Counted from the stretch's first letter, positions 1-9,715 are shown. The stretch is DNA of 64,000 nucleotides from Solirubrobacter ginsenosidimutans (GCF_027587205.1 NZ_JAPDOD010000003.1:124001-188000), one strand, 5' to 3'. Made by a program: numbers and translations. Notes: generated by a model from the letters alone, not told the origin.

Positions 1-1
1 C

Positions 2-3000
2 GGCGGCACCACGATCACTTTTAGCCCGACGGTCCGGCGTGACTGGTCAGCGACGAAGGGCGGCGCGACGGTCACGGGTTCCAACGGGCGCGAGTACGTC
101 GAGTACGGCTGCGGGCCGAACGCGGCGCTCGACCAATCCCAGTCGCTCGGCTGGTCCACCGCCGCGGGCAGCGAGAAGTACCTGATCGTGCAGTTGCCGA
201 ACGCGGTCGACGTGACCTCGTTCGCGATCGACCCGACCGAGACATGCGGCGACTCAGCCGCCGACGCAACGGGTGGATATCGCGTCGAGACCTCACCGGA
301 CGGCGCAGCCTGGACCGTCGCGCGGACCGGCACGTTCGTTTCCGCCGACCGCCACACGCTGAACGTGTTGCCGCCGACGGCGGGTGCGTCGGGTGTGCGC
401 TACGCCCGCGTCACGCTTCTGAGCTCGCAAGGCGGGGCGAGTGCGTCCTTCCGCGACCTCTCCGAGTTCGCCGTCTACGGCACCCCGACCACCCCGGTCG
501 CGCCCGTGCCCGACACGACGATCGCCCCGGGCGGCCCGCCCTTCACCTTCACGTCGACCCTGCCCGGCAGCACCTTCGAGTGTGCGATCGACGCGGGTGC
601 GTTCGCCGGATGCGTGTCCCCGTTCACGCCGGGCGCATTGTCCGACGGCGACCACGTCTTCTCCGTCCGCGCGGTCGGCGACCCGACCCCGGCCACACGC
701 ACGTTCACGGTCGACACGACGGCGCCGGAGACGACGATCGATTCGGGTCCGTCGCCGTTTGTGTTCTCGTCGAACGACGCGAGCGCGACGTTCGAGTGCA
801 AGGTCGACGACGGCGCCTTCGCGGCCTGCACCTCGCCGGACGCTCGTGCGTTCACCGACGGCACGCACACCTTCTCGGTGCGCGCGAAGGATGCGGCGGG
901 CAATGTCGACCCGACGCCGGCGACGAAGACCTTCACGGTCGACACGACCCCGCCCGAGACGACGATCGATTCGGGTCCGTCGCCGTTTGTGTTCTCGTCG
1001 TCCGAAGCGGGTTCGACGTTTGAGTGCAAGGTCGATGACGGCGAGTTCGCGGCGTGCACCTCGCCGGACGCGCGGACATTCGCGGACGGCACGCACACGT
1101 TCTCGGTGCGGGCGAAGGATGCGGCCGGGAACGTCGACCCGACGCCGGCGACGAAGACGTTCACGGTGGATACGACTGCGCCGGAGACGACGATCGATTC
1201 GGGTCCGGGCCCGTTTGTGTTCTCGTCGAACGACGCGAGCGCGACGTTCGAGTGCAAGGTCGACGACGGCGACTTCGCCGCGTGCACCTCGCCCGACGCG
1301 CGGACATTCGCGGACGGCACGCACACCTTCTCGGTGCGCGCCAAGGATGCGGCCGGCAACGTCGATCAGACGCCGGCGAGCAAGACGTTCACGGTGGATA
1401 CGACGGCGCCGGAGACGACGATCGATTCGGGTCCGGGCCCGTTCGTGTTCTCGTCGAACGACGCTGGCGCGACGTTCGAGTGCAAGGTCGATGACGGCGA
1501 GTTCGCCGCGTGTACCTCGCCCGACGCGCGCACGTTCGCGGACGGCACGCACACGTTCTCGGTGCGGGCGAAGGATGCGGCCGGGAACGTCGACTCGACG
1601 CCGGCGAGCAAGACCTTCACGGTCGACACGACTGCGCCGGAGACGACGATCGATTCGGGTCCGGGCCCGTTCGTGTTCTCCTCCAACGACGCTGGCGCGA
1701 CGTTCGAGTGCAAGCTCGATGACGGCGACTTCGCGGCGTGTAGCTCGCCCGACGCGCGCACGTTCGCCGACGGCACCCACACCTTCTCGGTGCGGGCGAA
1801 GGATGCGGCCGGGAACGTCGACCCGACGCCGGCGACGAAGACGTTCACGGTGGATACGACTGCGCCGGAGACGACGATCGATTCGGGTCCGTCGCCGTTT
1901 GTGTTCTCCTCTAACGACGCGTCCGCGACGTTTGAGTGCAAGGTCGACGACGGCGACTTCGCGGCGTGCACGTCGCCGGACGCGCGGACATTCGCGGACG
2001 GTCCGCACACGTTCTTGGTGCGGGCCAAGGATGCGGCCGGCAACGTCGACCCGACGCCCGCCACGAAGACCTTCACGGTGGATACGACTGCGCCGGAGAC
2101 GACGATCGATTCGGGTCCGAGTCCGTTCGTGTTCTCGTCGAACGACGCGAGCGCGACGTTCGAATGCAAGGTCGACGACGGCGACTACGCCGCGTGCACC
2201 TCGCCGGACGCGCGGACGTTCGCCGACGGCACCCACACCTTCTCGGTGCGCGCCAAGGATGCGGCCGGGAACGTCGACTCGACGCCGGCGAGCAAGACCT
2301 TCACGGTCGACACGACCCCGCCGGAGACGACGATCGATTCGGGTCCGTCGCCGTTTGTGTTCTCGTCGAACGACGCGAGCGCGACGTTCGAGTGCAAGGT
2401 CGACGACGGCGACTTCGCGGCCTGCACCTCGCCCGACGCGCGGACGTTCGCGGACGGCACGCACACGTTCACGGTGCGGGCGAAGGATGCGGCCGGGAAC
2501 GTCGACCCGACGCCGGCGACGAAGACCTTCACGGTCGACACGACCCCGCCGGAGACGACGATCGATTCGGGTCCGAGCCCGTTCGTGTTCTCCTCCAACG
2601 AGGCCGGCTCGACCTTCGAGTGCAAGCTCGACGACGGCGACTTCGCGGCCTGCACCTCGCCCGACGCGCGGACATTCGCCGCCGGCACCCACACCTTCTC
2701 GGTGCGCGCCAAGGACGTCGCGGGGAATGTCGATCCCACACCCGCGGCGAAGACCTTCGACGTCGACAACACCGCCCCGCAGACGACGATCGACAGCGGC
2801 GTCAGCGGGACCACGCGGGATACGACGCCGCAGTTCCTGTTCTCTTCGAGCGAGCCCGGGTCGACGTTCGAGTGCCGGGTCAATGGCGCGCCGTTTGAGT
2901 CCTGCACCTCGCCTCGTGAGCTCGGGCCTCTTCTCGACGGGACGTACACGTTCGAGGTGCGGGCGACCGACGCCGCGGGGAACCCCGACGCCACGCCCGC

Positions 3001-4906
3001 CTCAAGGACGTTCACGGTTGACACCACGGCGCCGGAGACCACGCTCCAGGCGGGTGGGCCGCCGTTCCGGTTCTCTTCCAGCGAGGCCGGCTCGACGTTC
3101 GAGTGCAAGGTCGATGCGGGACCGTATGAGGCGTGCACCTCGCCACGCGACGTCGGGGCGCTCCAGGACGGCGATCACGTCTTCCTGGTGCGGGCGACGG
3201 ACTCGGTGGGCAACACGGACCAGACGCCCGAGAGCAGGACGTTCACGATCGACACGACCGCGCCGCAGACGACGGTCGATGCAGGTCCGAGCCCGTTCCG
3301 GTTCTCGTCGAGCGAGGCCAATTCCACGTTCGAGTGCCGACTCGACGGCGCGGCGTTCGCGACGTGCACGTCGCCGAAGGATCTCGGGACGCTCCCCGAG
3401 GGGACGCACACGTTCGACGTCCGAGCGACGGACGCGGCCGGGAACACGGATCAGACGCCGGCGAGTCAGACGTTCGTCGTCGACCGCACCGGACCGGCTG
3501 TCGCGACCGTCTCCGGCCCGCCGAATCGCAGCAACGACAAGACGCCGACGTTCACGTTCGCCTCCGCCGAGCCGGACTCCAAGTTCGAGTGCAAGCTCAC
3601 GTCGCCGGATCTCACGGCCGAGTTCGCGCCGTGCGAATCCCCGAAGGAGTACGGGCCGCTCGCCGACGACGCCCGTTACACGTTCACGGTTCGCGCGCAG
3701 GACCCGGCCGGGAACTACGGAACGCCGTCGACGTTCAGCTACACGCTCTTCACCACTGCACCCGTGACCGGGATCACCAGCGGCCCTGAGGGCCTGACCA
3801 ACGACGCCAGCCCCGTGTTCCTGCTCGCATCCTCGCCGCCCGGCGCGACGTTCACGTGCACGCTGGACGGCCGGCCGATCGTGCCGTGTCCGACGCTGCT
3901 CCCGTTGCCTCCGCAGGCAGACGGCACGCATACGCTCGAGGTCGTCGCGACCGACGACGCCGGCAACACCGACGCGACCCCGTACGTCCGGACGTTCACG
4001 GTCGACACCAAGGCTCCTGAGGTGACGCTGCAGTCCGGACCCGCCTCACCGGCGCATTCCGGCCCGCTCGCCTTCGACCTGCTCTCCACCGAAGGGACGC
4101 TCGCGTGCGCGCTCGACGACGGCGAGTACGGAAGTTGCGCGCCGATCATCCAAGCGAGCACGCTCGCGGCGGGCGTCCACGTCTTCCGCGCCCGCGCGCA
4201 GGATGCCGCGGGCAACATCTCAGCCCCCGTCGAGTACACGTTCACGGTGGTCAACGCGGCTCCGACCGCGACGCTCGCGCTCGACGGCACGAGCGGCGTC
4301 GCCCCGTTGGCCGTGCGCCCGACGATCACCGGCGCCGATCCCGACCACGACCGTCTGACCTACAAGCTCGACTTCGGCGACGGCCAGATCGCGACCGGCA
4401 CGCTCCCGGTCTCGCTCGTCGGCCATCGCTACGACACGCCGGGCGTCTACACGCTCAAGCTCACCGTCGACGACGGCCGCGCGACGGCGACCGCCACCGC
4501 CGACGTGACCGTCACGACGCCGCAGGCGGACGTCCCGCCCCCGCCGCCCCCGGTCGAGACGCCGCTCTCGCTCACGCTCAGCGCATCGACGCTCAGCCTC
4601 GGCACGTTCGTCCCCGGCGTCGCGCGCGACTACTCGGCGACGCTGACGGCGGCCACGACCGGCAACGGCACGCTCTCGGTGAGCGACGCGAGCGGGACGG
4701 CTCCCGGCCACCTGGTCGGCCCCGCCGGCGCGCTCGCCCAGCCACTGCAGGTGCTCGCCGCGAGCGGCGCGCTGACGCCGCTGACGGCCCCCGTGGTCGT
4801 TCCGGCGACGATGACGTTCCAGCAGTCGATCGGCGCGAGCGAGGTGCTCACGCCCGGCGCCTACACCAAGTCGCTGACCTTCACGCTCGCCGTCACGACC
4901 CCGTGA
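2..4906 (+). CDS. Giant secreted Ig-like repeat protein, 5' end outside the window
   Basis: The frame is open from base 2, so the true start and any signal peptide or catalytic domain lie upstream; the GTG at 188 is only an internal codon. In order, the visible part holds a discoidin-like (F5/8 type C-like) beta-sandwich at about nt 80-480 (motif LIVQLPNAVDV), a short Ig-like unit, then about 15 Ig-like units. Each unit carries FEC...C(T/S)SP, two cysteines likely to pair. Units 1-9 are nearly identical; 10-15 are diverged. A PKD-like domain follows at about nt 4258-4530 (DFGDGQ), then a Pro-rich spacer and a 113-residue C-terminal module shared with three other proteins here. Discoidin plus Ig tails occur behind secreted M36 metallopeptidases in related bacteria, so the missing N-terminus may be such an enzyme (inference). 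The 3' end overlaps the convergent SGNH gene by 14 bases. Confidence 0.85.
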   Translation, partial: GGTTITFSPTVRRDWSATKGGATVTGSNGREYVEYGCGPNAALDQSQSLGWSTAAGSEKYLIVQLPNAVDVTSFAIDPTETCGDSAADATGGYRVETSPDGAAWTVARTGTFVSADRHTLNVLPPTAGASGVRYARVTLLSSQGGASASFRDLSEFAVYGTPTTPVAPVPDTTIAPGGPPFTFTSTLPGSTFECAIDAGAFAGCVSPFTPGALSDGDHVFSVRAVGDPTPATRTFTVDTTAPETTIDSGPSPFVFSSNDASATFECKVDDGAFAACTSPDARAFTDGTHTFSVRAKDAAGNVDPTPATKTFTVDTTPPETTIDSGPSPFVFSSSEAGSTFECKVDDGEFAACTSPDARTFADGTHTFSVRAKDAAGNVDPTPATKTFTVDTTAPETTIDSGPGPFVFSSNDASATFECKVDDGDFAACTSPDARTFADGTHTFSVRAKDAAGNVDQTPASKTFTVDTTAPETTIDSGPGPFVFSSNDAGATFECKVDDGEFAACTSPDARTFADGTHTFSVRAKDAAGNVDSTPASKTFTVDTTAPETTIDSGPGPFVFSSNDAGATFECKLDDGDFAACSSPDARTFADGTHTFSVRAKDAAGNVDPTPATKTFTVDTTAPETTIDSGPSPFVFSSNDASATFECKVDDGDFAACTSPDARTFADGPHTFLVRAKDAAGNVDPTPATKTFTVDTTAPETTIDSGPSPFVFSSNDASATFECKVDDGDYAACTSPDARTFADGTHTFSVRAKDAAGNVDSTPASKTFTVDTTPPETTIDSGPSPFVFSSNDASATFECKVDDGDFAACTSPDARTFADGTHTFTVRAKDAAGNVDPTPATKTFTVDTTPPETTIDSGPSPFVFSSNEAGSTFECKLDDGDFAACTSPDARTFAAGTHTFSVRAKDVAGNVDPTPAAKTFDVDNTAPQTTIDSGVSGTTRDTTPQFLFSSSEPGSTFECRVNGAPFESCTSPRELGPLLDGTYTFEVRATDAAGNPDATPASRTFTVDTTAPETTLQAGGPPFRFSSSEAGSTFECKVDAGPYEACTSPRDVGALQDGDHVFLVRATDSVGNTDQTPESRTFTIDTTAPQTTVDAGPSPFRFSSSEANSTFECRLDGAAFATCTSPKDLGTLPEGTHTFDVRATDAAGNTDQTPASQTFVVDRTGPAVATVSGPPNRSNDKTPTFTFASAEPDSKFECKLTSPDLTAEFAPCESPKEYGPLADDARYTFTVRAQDPAGNYGTPSTFSYTLFTTAPVTGITSGPEGLTNDASPVFLLASSPPGATFTCTLDGRPIVPCPTLLPLPPQADGTHTLEVVATDDAGNTDATPYVRTFTVDTKAPEVTLQSGPASPAHSGPLAFDLLSTEGTLACALDDGEYGSCAPIIQASTLAAGVHVFRARAQDAAGNISAPVEYTFTVVNAAPTATLALDGTSGVAPLAVRPTITGADPDHDRLTYKLDFGDGQIATGTLPVSLVGHRYDTPGVYTLKLTVDDGRATATATADVTVTTPQADVPPPPPPVETPLSLTLSASTLSLGTFVPGVARDYSATLTAATTGNGTLSVSDASGTAPGHLVGPAGALAQPLQVLAASGALTPLTAPVVVPATMTFQQSIGASEVLTPGAYTKSLTFTLAVTTP
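733..2784 (+). repeat. Nine 228-bp in-frame tandem repeats encoding Ig-like units
   Basis: The string GACGATCGATTCGGGTCC and its surroundings recur every 228 bases from 733 (961, 1189, and so on); the equivalent string of the next, diverged unit begins at 2785, exactly nine periods later. Each unit encodes 76 residues. The very high identity of the nine units, against clear divergence of the later units, suggests recent amplification or gene conversion. These are protein-domain repeats, not CRISPR. Confidence 0.9.
4565..4906 (+). other. C-terminal module (copy 1 of 4), WxL-like
   Basis: This 113-residue segment begins LSLTL, contains LGTFVPGVARDY, LSVSDASGTAPGHL and MTFQQSIGASEVL, and ends YTKSLTFTLAVTTP at the stop codon. 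It aligns by eye along its length with the C-termini of the proteins at 25600, 30882 and 33684. This copy is the most divergent of the four. A role in surface attachment or sorting is an inference from its strictly terminal position on otherwise different exported proteins. Confidence 0.75.
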
Positions 4907-5783
4907 GCCGGTCGAACGCCCGCAGCACGTAGGGCCCCAGCGTCGAGGAAAACACGCCGGTCATGTGGTTGGCGTCGCGCACCACGAGCGCGCCGCCGAC
5001 CACCGGGTAGCACCGCGAGTCGCAGAAGAAGGGCGTGAGGTCGAGCACTGGCGCGCCGGCGCGAGCGGCCGCCCCGACGATTGGATCGCGCGAGAGCCCG
5101 AAGGCGCGCGGGACCGCGCACCGCGTTCCCGCCTCCTGCCGGCGCCGCAGCGCCCGCTCGATGCACGTATCCGTGTCGCCGCGGAACCGTGGCGTGTCCC
5201 GCAACGCGACGACGCGTCGCGCGCCCAACGCGCGCCACGCGTCGAGATAGCCGTCGACGCCGGCGGAGTAACGCGACTGCTCCCGCCGCGGCACGACCCC
5301 CGACCCACCCGACAGCCCGGCGACGAACACCGTCCCGATCTCCGGATGCGCCGCGAACCACGCGAAGACGTCGTTCTTCCAGCGCCCGCACTGCGTCCGC
5401 CGCGGCTCGGGCAGGTCGCGCAGCGCCTGCTGGAGCGGACAGCTCGTGCGGGTGATCGAGACGCCGCCCCAGCCCTTGGCCAGCGCCAAGTGCTCGAACG
5501 CCGCCCGCCAGTGCCCCGCGTGGCTGTCGCCGACGAGCGCGAACGACGCGGGCACATCCGCGCCGAACCGGCACACCGCCGGCGACCCGCGCGAGATCGA
5601 CCGGCACGGGCTGTTGGGCAACGTACGAGCGCTCGAGGGCCGCGGCGTCACGGTCTTCGACAGCGCGTCATCCACGCACGGGGTCTCCGGGTCGCGCGAC
5701 GCCGCACCGAAGCAGGGTTGGCTCTGCGCCACCGCAGAGTGCCCGGGTGTCAGTACTACGGCCGCCACCGCCGCGACGAGCAT
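4893..5783 (-). CDS. Secreted stand-alone SGNH-domain protein
   Basis: A 296-residue protein with a hydrophobic N-terminus (MLVAAVAAVVLTPGHSAVAQ) that looks like a signal sequence. It matches the C-terminal half of the upstream gene and shows SGNH hydrolase landmarks: ALVGDSHAGHW with the presumed nucleophilic Ser, and DANHMTGVF near the C-terminus with the Asp-x-x-His pair. Such domains act as extracytoplasmic O-acetyl-transferring partners of acyltransferase-3 membrane proteins. It lies 24 bases behind the fused acyltransferase and is probably co-transcribed. The ATG at 5783 gives an N-terminus lacking a basic residue; a CTG at 5804 would add FARWTS with an arginine, so the start is uncertain. 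Its 3' end overlaps the convergent exoprotein gene by 14 bases. Confidence 0.8.
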   Translation of the reverse strand: MLVAAVAAVVLTPGHSAVAQSQPCFGAASRDPETPCVDDALSKTVTPRPSSARTLPNSPCRSISRGSPAVCRFGADVPASFALVGDSHAGHWRAAFEHLALAKGWGGVSITRTSCPLQQALRDLPEPRRTQCGRWKNDVFAWFAAHPEIGTVFVAGLSGGSGVVPRREQSRYSAGVDGYLDAWRALGARRVVALRDTPRFRGDTDTCIERALRRRQEAGTRCAVPRAFGLSRDPIVGAAARAGAPVLDLTPFFCDSRCYPVVGGALVVRDANHMTGVFSSTLGPYVLRAFDRLTGS

Positions 5784-5807
5784 CGATGTCCAGCGCGCGA
5801 ACAGTCA

Positions 5808-7775
5808 TCAAGGTGTACCCGCTCGCTCGATCGCCAGGCGCAGATACGGTCCGAGCGATCTCGAGAAGACCGTCGTGAGGTGGTTGTTGTCCTTGTAGAC
5901 GAGCGCGCCGCCGATGACCGGCTGACACCGCCGCGGGTCGCAGAGGAAGTCGGTCAGGTCGACGACCCGCACCCGCCCCGTCCGCAGCCGCGACGCCGCA
6001 ACCGCCTCGGCGTCGCGCGCGACCGCGCCCGAACGCGGCACCGCGCACGCGGGTCCCGCCTCGTGGTGACGCGCGAGCTCGCGCTCGACGCAGACGTCGG
6101 TGTTCCCCCGCACCCGCGGCGTGTCGCGCAGGACCACGATCCGCTGCACGGTCGCGGGGAGCCGTTCCCAGGCGCCGAGGTAGCCGCGCACCTCGGCCTC
6201 GAAGTCCTCGCGCGGAGCCGAGATCGCCGAGACGAAGACCGTCGACACCTCCGGATGGTGCGGGAACCACGCGAAGACGTGCCGGCGCCAGTCCTCGCAC
6301 AGCGAGCGCTCGGGCTCCTGCAGAGCCGGCGCCGCGATCGACAGCGGACAGCCGGTATGGGTCATCGACAGCCCGTGCCACCCCGATGAGCGCGCCGCGA
6401 CGTCGAGTGCCGCCCGCCAGTGCGAGGCGTGGCTGTCCCCGAGCAGCGCGACGGCGGTCCCGGTCCGCGCACCGAACGTGCACACCTGCAGCGGTCCGCG
6501 ACGCTCGACGACCGGACAGGGCAGGTTGGGCAACGCGTGCGCCTCCAGCGGAGTCGGAACCACGGAGAGCCGCAGCGCCGGATTCCGGCACGGGTGCTCG
6601 CGATCGTGCGCGGCCGCGCCGAAGCACTTCGGCGCGGCGGCGAGCACGGTCTGCGAAGCATGACGGGCTTGGCGGAGCTGATCGTCGACGCTCGCGGTCG
6701 CGCCCGCGACGACGGCGAGCACGCCGAGCGTCGCCGCGCCCGCCGCGGAGAACGTCCACCACGGCGTGAGCCGCACCGACGTGCGCACCGGGTCCTCGAC
6801 CAACCGCTTCGACAGCCAGGCGAGCACGAGCGTGACGGCGAGCAGCACGACCTTGACGCCGGGGTCGAGCTCGTGGGCGAGCACGAACGGTGCGAGGACC
6901 AGCAACGGCCAGTGCCACAGGTAGATCGAGTACGAGTGGTTGCCGAGGAACTGCACGGGACGGACGGCGAGGGCGCGCACCGACGGGCCGGCGTGAATCA
7001 CGGCGGCCGCGCCGAGTACCGGAACCAGCGCCGCGACGCCCGGGAACGGCGTGGCGGGCGAGAAGCGCACCGCCCCCACCAGAATCGCCCCCAGACCCGC
7101 GCAGCACAGCGCCGCCGACGGCCGGGACGCGGGGCCGGCCGCGGCCAGCAGACCGCCCGCGCCGAACTCCCACGCCCGCGCCGGGGTGACGAAGTACGCG
7201 GCCGCCGGATCGCCGCCGGTCTCATACAGCGAGTAGGCGAGGCTCACCGCCGTCAGGGCGGCGATCGCGGCGACCAGCGTCCGCCGCCGCCCGGCCGCCA
7301 CGGCGAGCACCGCCGGCCAGAGCACGTAGAACTGCTCTTCCACGGAGAGCGACCAGAAGTGCTGGACCGGCGAGCGGACGTGTTCGGCAACCGCGAAGTA
7401 GTCGCTCGCGTCCGCCGCGAGCTGCCAGTTCTGCACGTACACCGTGCTTGCGCGCAACTCGGCGAGGAACTGCGGCCACAAGCCGATCGGGACGACGAGG
7501 ACCGTCGCGAGCGCGCAGACCAGCAGGGTCAGGAGCGCTGCGGGAAGGATGCGCCGTGCCCGCCGGGCCCAGAAGCGGGTGAGCGACACCCGGCCGCTGC
7601 GGTCGATCTCGCGCAGCAGCAGCGAGGTGATCAAGAAGCCCGAGATGACGAAGAAGACGTCGACGCCGATGTACCCGCCGGGCAGCGCGGAGGGCCACCA
7701 GTGGAAGAGGACGACCAGGACGACGGCGAGTGCTCGCAACGCCTGGATATCCGGCCGGACGCCGTCTGTCGCCAT
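5808..7775 (-). CDS. Acyltransferase-3 / SGNH fusion membrane protein (OafA-type)
   Basis: The 655-residue protein starts with an acyltransferase-3 domain of about 10 membrane segments (residues ~8-350). Family signatures include DIQALRALAVVLVVLFHWW, with the conserved Arg and His, GGYIGVDVFFVISGFLI and HFWSLSVEEQFYVLWP. The C-terminal ~250 residues form an extracytoplasmic SGNH domain with ALLGDSHASHW and KDNNHLTTVF. Proteins of this layout O-acetylate cell-envelope polysaccharides: the membrane part brings acetyl groups across and the SGNH part transfers them. It is the first gene of a two-gene minus-strand unit; the next gene is a free copy of its SGNH half. The acceptor polymer cannot be told from sequence. 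Confidence 0.9.
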   Translation of the reverse strand: MATDGVRPDIQALRALAVVLVVLFHWWPSALPGGYIGVDVFFVISGFLITSLLLREIDRSGRVSLTRFWARRARRILPAALLTLLVCALATVLVVPIGLWPQFLAELRASTVYVQNWQLAADASDYFAVAEHVRSPVQHFWSLSVEEQFYVLWPAVLAVAAGRRRTLVAAIAALTAVSLAYSLYETGGDPAAAYFVTPARAWEFGAGGLLAAAGPASRPSAALCCAGLGAILVGAVRFSPATPFPGVAALVPVLGAAAVIHAGPSVRALAVRPVQFLGNHSYSIYLWHWPLLVLAPFVLAHELDPGVKVVLLAVTLVLAWLSKRLVEDPVRTSVRLTPWWTFSAAGAATLGVLAVVAGATASVDDQLRQARHASQTVLAAAPKCFGAAAHDREHPCRNPALRLSVVPTPLEAHALPNLPCPVVERRGPLQVCTFGARTGTAVALLGDSHASHWRAALDVAARSSGWHGLSMTHTGCPLSIAAPALQEPERSLCEDWRRHVFAWFPHHPEVSTVFVSAISAPREDFEAEVRGYLGAWERLPATVQRIVVLRDTPRVRGNTDVCVERELARHHEAGPACAVPRSGAVARDAEAVAASRLRTGRVRVVDLTDFLCDPRRCQPVIGGALVYKDNNHLTTVFSRSLGPYLRLAIERAGTP

Positions 7776-7845
7776 GGCGCGACGCTACGGTCGCGCTGCA
7801 CCCCTCACATCGGGTGAACGCTCGATCTTCGCTGCGGCGGACGCC

Positions 7846-9705
7846 CTATTCGTGTTCGCAGTGCGCGGGCTGGGGCGGGACGTCGAGGGTCGGGTTGCGA
7901 TCGAAGAAGCCGAACGGCTTCAGCCAGAACGAGACCGTGTCCACCGGCATGATCGGCCAGTCCTCCATGCGGGTGATGTGGTGGATGCCGAAGACGTACC
8001 AGAGCACGACGTCGGTGTCCTCGATCGAGCGGCCGGCGGCGGTCCACGCGGGCAAGCCCTCGTCGACGGAGGACTGATTCGGGAACGGCCCGCACGGCCA
8101 GCGCTCCTCGGAGGAATACGGCGTCACCCACAGCGTGTGGCGCAGCGCCTCGGCGGTGCGCAGCACGGGGGAGTCGTCGGGCAGCATGTGCGGCAGCGTC
8201 GCGCCCGGGACGAGCTTGTAGGCGACCGGCGTGCCGACGTGGTTCAGCGACGACGGATTGACGACCTTCCACCCCCGCTGCGTCTCCCACTTGTAGTCCT
8301 GGAAGCCCTCCACGCGCAGCGGCTCCGAGACCTGCTTCAGGCCCAGCCCGTGCGGGTCGGAGGAGCTGTAGCCCGCCGCGGACGTTTCGACCATGTGGAC
8401 CGTGTTGTCGGGTCCGTCGACGTCCAGGTCCATCCGCGCGATCAGGAAGTGCTGGTGAAACGGCGCGTAGGTGCGTTCGTCGACCATCGTGCCGTGCTCG
8501 GCGGGCGCGCCCGGATCCAGGTGCCCGACGACCATGATCCCGGTCGCGCGCACGTGGCACTCGATCGAGCCGTCCTGGTACAGCCGCCAGTAGACGAGGT
8601 ACTCGTAGTTGGCGACGGTCACGTGGACGGAGATCACCAGCCGGCGCGAGCGACGGACCTCGGCGCCCTCCTCGTGGTCGACGTGCTTCCAGAGCACGCC
8701 GTCGTCCTCCTCGTGGATGCAGACCGCGTTGCGAATCTCGTACGGCTCGCCCGCCGTGTCGTGCAGCACCGCGTCGACGTAGCGGATCTCGCCGAGGCAG
8801 TCGCAGCCGAGCTCGAGCGACTGCGTCATGAAGCCGAGGCCCCACTCGCCGATGTCGTACGCGGTGCGGCGGTAGTGGTCGGGCGAGGGGTCGCGGTAGG
8901 GGACGACCATCTCGGCGAGCGAGATCCGGTGCGCGATCGACCGCCCCGCGAAGCCGAGCGTGTGCAGCACCAGGCCCTCGCGGTGGTTGAAGCCGAGCCG
9001 CAGCGACCAGTTCTGCCACGTCAGCGCGTGCCCGTCCAGCGTGAACGAGACACCCTCGGGCTGGGTGATCTCGACCGGCTTGAGGTCATCGCGCTGCTTG
9101 AGGTTCGGCACGTGGCGCGGCACGTACTCGCCCATCACGCCGTCCGGCTTGTCGACGACGAAGGTGTCCTCGATCTCGAGCAGTTCCATCGTGTTGAGGT
9201 CGACGACGCAGTGCAGCCCGTTGACGGGGTTCGCGTACGGGTTGGAGCCGGGCGCGCTGCGGAACCACGTGTCCGTCCAGCCGACCCGCCGCCCGGCGTA
9301 CTGCTCCGGCACGAGGAACCCGCGGTAGCCCCAGACGTCGAACAGGACCTTGTCCATGTCGGTGATCCCGCGCTTGCGCAGCGCCTCGATCAGCCGCGGC
9401 TCCGCGCGCATCGCCTCATCGCACTCGTGCCACTCGTCCGGCGTGAGGTTCGGCTGGATGCCCAGCAGGTCCTCCCACGAGACCACGGCGTCGTCGGTGA
9501 GCGATACGACCGCGCGGTAGGCGGCGCCGCCGTCCCGGTTCCAGCACACCACGATCGCCTCGCGCGCAGCGCTCGCGACGCCCTTCTCCGGCTCCTTCAG
9601 TTCGATCGACGCGAACCGCCAGCGGTCGCTGACGCCGTGGTCGCGCCGCAGGATCGCGGCGGCCTGGCGGAACTCGTCCGCGGAGAGGGGATCGAGGGCG
9701 TGCAT
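7846..9705 (-). CDS. Copper-containing primary amine oxidase
   Basis: The 619-residue protein has the full signature of copper/topaquinone amine oxidases (EC 1.4.3.21), which convert primary amines to aldehydes with release of ammonia and hydrogen peroxide. Visible landmarks are the TPQ-forming tyrosine in TVANYEY (Tyr367), the catalytic-base Asp284 in YDIGEWGLG, and copper ligands His417/His419 in FHQHF plus the C-terminal HHITRMEDWPIMP histidine. Length fits bacterial members. No signal peptide is visible, so it is probably cytoplasmic. It lies 10 bases downstream of the gabT-like gene, apparently in one operon, which fits amine-to-amino-acid catabolism. The exact amine (for example putrescine, phenethylamine) is unknown. 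Confidence 0.93.
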   Translation of the reverse strand: MHALDPLSADEFRQAAAILRRDHGVSDRWRFASIELKEPEKGVASAAREAIVVCWNRDGGAAYRAVVSLTDDAVVSWEDLLGIQPNLTPDEWHECDEAMRAEPRLIEALRKRGITDMDKVLFDVWGYRGFLVPEQYAGRRVGWTDTWFRSAPGSNPYANPVNGLHCVVDLNTMELLEIEDTFVVDKPDGVMGEYVPRHVPNLKQRDDLKPVEITQPEGVSFTLDGHALTWQNWSLRLGFNHREGLVLHTLGFAGRSIAHRISLAEMVVPYRDPSPDHYRRTAYDIGEWGLGFMTQSLELGCDCLGEIRYVDAVLHDTAGEPYEIRNAVCIHEEDDGVLWKHVDHEEGAEVRRSRRLVISVHVTVANYEYLVYWRLYQDGSIECHVRATGIMVVGHLDPGAPAEHGTMVDERTYAPFHQHFLIARMDLDVDGPDNTVHMVETSAAGYSSSDPHGLGLKQVSEPLRVEGFQDYKWETQRGWKVVNPSSLNHVGTPVAYKLVPGATLPHMLPDDSPVLRTAEALRHTLWVTPYSSEERWPCGPFPNQSSVDEGLPAWTAAGRSIEDTDVVLWYVFGIHHITRMEDWPIMPVDTVSFWLKPFGFFDRNPTLDVPPQPAHCEHE

Positions 9706-9715
9706 GAGCGAATCC

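Noticed and set aside
293..2692. Long minus-strand open frame opposite the Ig repeats, about 800 residues, Arg-rich
   Set aside because: It is the complement of a repetitive GC-rich gene; composition is Arg-rich without domains, and it repeats with the plus-strand units.
728..2785. Regular direct repeats that could suggest a CRISPR array
   Set aside because: The period is 228 bases with no unique spacers and an uninterrupted protein frame; no cas genes are present.
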